NCBI GenBank assembly: GCA_024687745.1
Contig: JAILEM010000136.1
Coordinates: 1-64,000, forward strand
Length of the DNA: 64,000 bases
Direction of reading: 5' to 3'
From: Lachnospiraceae bacterium
Lineage (GTDB): Bacteria > Bacillota > Clostridia > Lachnospirales > Lachnospiraceae
This document shows positions 61,761 to 64,000 of the stretch, piece by piece. Made by a program: the position numbers and the translations under genes. The notes beneath the pieces were generated by a model, which did no database searches, had not been told where the DNA came from, and was given only the letters and a program-made list of their open reading frames with translations. Within the stretch, counting starts at the first letter, position 1. Each line of letters begins with the position of its first letter.

Positions 61761-61789
61761 TTGATGCAAGTATTGCGATATGCTATGAT
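61761..61789 (+). promoter_or_regulatory. Promoter of pepP
   Basis: TTGATG (61761-61766), 17 bases, TATGAT (61784-61789) preceded by TGC. Because the -35 coincides with the earliest in-frame ATG, it forces a downstream start for the gene. Confidence 0.8.
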
Positions 61790-61853
61790 AATTCCCGTGA
61801 TCATCGACTTTAATTCGGAGTTTTTGAATATCAGAGGTATGAAAGGAAGAAAA

Positions 61854-63638
61854 ATGGGTACAGAACACAGAAAAAGGATCGAAAGATTAAGGGAATGCAT
61901 GAGAAGAGACGGGGTGGATCAATACATAGTGCCAACCGCAGATCCGCATATGTCAGAATATATCTGTGATCATTATAAATTCAGGGAGTATCTTAGCGGA
62001 TTTTCGGGTTCTGCGGGTACACTTCTTGTGGGAATGGAGGAAGCCATACTCTGGACTGACGGAAGATACTATATCCAGGCAGAAAAGGAGCTTGAGGGAT
62101 CGGGTGTAAAGCTATACAGGATGCAGGATGAGGGAGTGCCCGGTATCTTTGACTATCTGTATAAACATGCCTTTGATAAGGTTATAGGCGCTGACAGAGA
62201 GGTCATGAGTGAGGACTTTTATGAAGAACTATGCGATGTCACAGAGGATGAGAGTAACATAAAGGATATAGATTACGCAAAGGAAATCTGGGAGGATCGT
62301 CCCAAAAGAAGGAGCGAAGAGGTAATAGTCCTGAGTGAGGAAATATCAGGAAGGTCAGTTAAGGATAAGATAGAAGATATAATAAACAGAATATCGGATA
62401 ACAGCGCTGATATCCTCTTCCTAACAGATCTTTCGGATATAATGTGGACCTTTAATATAAGAGGAAATGATATCGAATACAATCCGGTCGCCTATTCCTA
62501 TGCAATTATAAGCAGAAATGAAGTCATACTTTTTATTGACGATACAGCTCTTTGCGGGAAATGTAAAAGGATGATCAGGGATAACGGATATGGTATCAGA
62601 GCCTATGAGGATGTATATTCCTTTGCACAAGCTCTTAAGGATAAGGATGTTATACTTGACTGTAAGGCTGTAAATACGAGACTTTATCTTGATATCCTTG
62701 AAAACAACAGGATATATGATATCGATCATACAGAGATCATAAGGAAGGCCGTGAAAAATGAAACAGAAATAGAATTATCCCGAAAATATCATCTTGAAGA
62801 CGGAAGGGCTCTTATCAGATGGATATATGATATAAAAAGGATCGTTAAGGAAAGAAGGATCGATGAATATGAGGCTGCAATGCTCATAAATTCCTACAGA
62901 AGCAGGATAGACGGATACAGGGATGAGAGCTTTGCAACGATATGTGCATACGGTGAAAATGCTGCCATCGTCCACTATGAACCGCATAAGGATAATTCCG
63001 CCATCTTAAAGCCTGAGGGTTTTGTCCTTCTTGATTCGGGCGGACAGTATATGGGGGCAACCACGGATATAACAAGAACTGTTGCACTCGGAGAACTGAC
63101 GGATGAGATGAAGCAGGCCTACACAGTGGTATTAAAGGGACATCTGCGTCTTATGTCTGCGATATTTTTAAAGGGATGCAGGGGTGAAAATCTGGATATC
63201 TGTGCAAGAGGACCTATATGGGAAAGATTTCTTGATTATAAGCACGGGACAGGACACGGGGTAGGAAGCTTTTTAAATGTCCACGAGGGTCCGCAGGCCT
63301 TCAGATATCATATAAGGGAAGGGGCACCGCAGCCTGTCATGGAGCCCGGGATGATAACCAGTGATGAACCGGGATTGTATATTGAGGGGAAATACGGTAT
63401 AAGGATAGAGAATCTTCTTCTCTGTACGGAAAAGCATAAAAATGAATACGGTACATTCCTTGGCTTTGAACCACTTTCACTGGTTCCCTTTGAAAGAGAG
63501 GCCATAATAAGGGAAGAGCTCAACAGTGATGAATTAAAGACTCTTAACAGCTATCACGAGGCTGTTTATGAATCATATAAGGATCTGTTAAGCGAAAATC
63601 TGAAGGAATGGCTTAGAGAAGCCACAGCAAAAATTTGA
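61854..63638 (+). CDS. pepP: Xaa-Pro aminopeptidase (aminopeptidase P family)
   Basis: This is a metallopeptidase that removes N-terminal residues before proline. Two N-terminal creatinase-like domains precede the pita-bread catalytic domain, with metal ligands in LDSGGQYMGATTDITRT, GTGHGVGSFLNVHEGP, TSDEPGLYIEG and IRIENLL. The frame is open from 61761, but the promoter occupies that part and AAAGGAAG (61842-61849) precedes ATG 61854, giving 594 residues, the normal three-domain length. No signal peptide, so it acts in the cytoplasm. Confidence 0.93.
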   Translation: MGTEHRKRIERLRECMRRDGVDQYIVPTADPHMSEYICDHYKFREYLSGFSGSAGTLLVGMEEAILWTDGRYYIQAEKELEGSGVKLYRMQDEGVPGIFDYLYKHAFDKVIGADREVMSEDFYEELCDVTEDESNIKDIDYAKEIWEDRPKRRSEEVIVLSEEISGRSVKDKIEDIINRISDNSADILFLTDLSDIMWTFNIRGNDIEYNPVAYSYAIISRNEVILFIDDTALCGKCKRMIRDNGYGIRAYEDVYSFAQALKDKDVILDCKAVNTRLYLDILENNRIYDIDHTEIIRKAVKNETEIELSRKYHLEDGRALIRWIYDIKRIVKERRIDEYEAAMLINSYRSRIDGYRDESFATICAYGENAAIVHYEPHKDNSAILKPEGFVLLDSGGQYMGATTDITRTVALGELTDEMKQAYTVVLKGHLRLMSAIFLKGCRGENLDICARGPIWERFLDYKHGTGHGVGSFLNVHEGPQAFRYHIREGAPQPVMEPGMITSDEPGLYIEGKYGIRIENLLLCTEKHKNEYGTFLGFEPLSLVPFEREAIIREELNSDELKTLNSYHEAVYESYKDLLSENLKEWLREATAKI

Positions 63639-63647
63639 GTTCTTATG

Positions 63648-63676
63648 TTGATTTATAAGTGTTTATCATGTATAAT
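63648..63676 (+). promoter_or_regulatory. Promoter of pckA
   Basis: TTGATT (63648-63653), 17 bases, TATAAT (63671-63676). The leader is about 120 bases. Confidence 0.85.
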
Positions 63677-63701
63677 CGTTAGCGATAAAAAAAATCATGT
63701 T

Positions 63702-63768
63702 CCGTAAGGCTGATCAGCAAAGGCTCTTACGGGATGTTTAAAACAGTTTCCCGCTATATTACGGGAAA
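63702..63768 (+). promoter_or_regulatory. Two hairpins in the pckA leader
   Basis: CCGTAAG (63702-63708) pairs with CTTACGG (63726-63732), and TTTCCCG (63747-63753) pairs with CGGGAAA (63762-63768). Neither is followed by a T tract. They may affect mRNA stability or be a regulatory leader. Confidence 0.5.
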
Positions 63769-63803
63769 TGGCAAATATCAACAAAGAAAAGCGAGGTAAA
63801 AGT

Positions 63804-64000
63804 ATGGCAGTTGATTTAAGTAAGTATGGTATCACAGGCGTTAAGGAGATCTATTATAATCCTTCTTTCGAGCAGCTCTATGAAGATGAGATGGCTCCGG
63901 GACTTGAGGGATATGACAAGGGTGTTCTTACAGAGCTTGATGCCGTTAATGTTATGACAGGTATCTATACCGGTCGTTCACCTAAAGATAAGTTCATCGT
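63804..64000 (+). CDS. pckA: Phosphoenolpyruvate carboxykinase (ATP), N-terminal part
   Basis: The first 65 codons are present and the gene runs off the window. The start [10 protein letters not shown] and the segment [15 protein letters not shown] match the ATP-dependent PEP carboxykinase family, which interconverts oxaloacetate and PEP. GAGG lies nine bases upstream of the ATG. In anaerobes it often works in the CO2-fixing direction, fitting the oxaloacetate-centred carboxyltransferase cluster at 14-19 kb. Confidence 0.93.
   Translation, partial: MAVDLSKYGITGVKEIYYNPSFEQLYEDEMAPGLEGYDKGVLTELDAVNVMTGIYTGRSPKDKFI

Noticed and set aside
1..64000. CRISPR arrays, tRNA or rRNA genes, insertion sequences and prophage genes
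   Set aside because: No regularly spaced direct repeats, tRNA-like arms, transposase or phage structural genes were recognised on either strand.

Overview
The window is typical of a strictly anaerobic Firmicute of the family Lachnospiraceae. Supporting evidence is the rplU-prp-rpmA cassette with an N-terminally extended L27, a six-gene Rnf operon with a convergent apbE, anaerobic nrdD/nrdG, a DUF512 radical-SAM gene fused by overlap to der, ispH overlapping an S1 gene, and strong SigA-type promoters with AGGAGG ribosome binding sites. Genus cannot be fixed; Butyrivibrio or Pseudobutyrivibrio relatives are plausible. No tRNA, rRNA, CRISPR array, insertion sequence or prophage was seen. Coding is dense, and only one gap exceeds 300 bases (2074-2389).

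Layout. 1-2.1 kb: rluD, then rplU-prp-rpmA behind its own promoter and a structured leader. 2.3-9.4 kb: a carbohydrate ABC importer (binding lipoprotein and two permeases, no ATPase gene) preceded by an 18-bp perfect palindrome, then a 1144-residue cytoplasmic GH2 glycosidase. 9.5-13.9 kb: obg, yhbY, rpsU with its own promoter, leader stem and terminator, a membrane phosphoesterase, scpA and scpB. 14-20 kb: a biotin-dependent, Na+-pump type carboxyltransferase cluster (acyl-CoA carboxyltransferase, OadG-like, biotin carrier, OadB-like, pyruvate/oxaloacetate carboxyltransferase) followed by a TetR-family gene. 20-25 kb: flavoprotein, cmk, ispH, rpsA-like, cheR. 25-27 kb: a divergent pair (DEDD exonuclease and a membrane protein) that looks leaderless on both sides. 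27-33 kb: rnfCDGEAB and apbE. 33-39 kb: envelope and regulatory genes, namely a membrane-anchored degenerate GH25-like protein, a SleB-like hydrolase, an AP2/pseudo-HNH protein, a WYL regulator and an SGNH lipoprotein. 39-42.4 kb: nrdD, nrdG and a dUTPase behind a candidate tandem NrdR site. 42.4-46.8 kb: DUF512, der, plsY, gpsA. 46.8-54.9 kb: MoxR ATPase, VWA protein, REC/HD-GYP protein and two paralogous hybrid histidine kinases in one run. 54.9-60.3 kb: purine/MTA salvage (punA, BMP lipoprotein, mtaD), rnhA, a 57-residue membrane protein, thrC. 60.3-64 kb: citrate synthase (minus strand), aminopeptidase P and the start of ATP-dependent pckA.

How the genes work together. Three groups meet at oxaloacetate and membrane ion gradients: the biotin/OadB cluster (exchange or decarboxylation of oxaloacetate and an acyl-CoA acid, coupled to Na+), Rnf (ferredoxin:NAD+ oxidoreductase coupled to ion transport) and citrate synthase with PEP carboxykinase. 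ApbE should add the covalent FMNs to RnfG and RnfD. The most unusual points are the two carboxyltransferases sharing one biotin carrier with no biotin carboxylase nearby, the tandem hybrid kinases with complementary ATP-site changes beside a MoxR/VWA pair, the NrdR-like repeats embedded in a strong hairpin, and two proteins with degenerate enzymatic folds (GH25-like, HNH-like).
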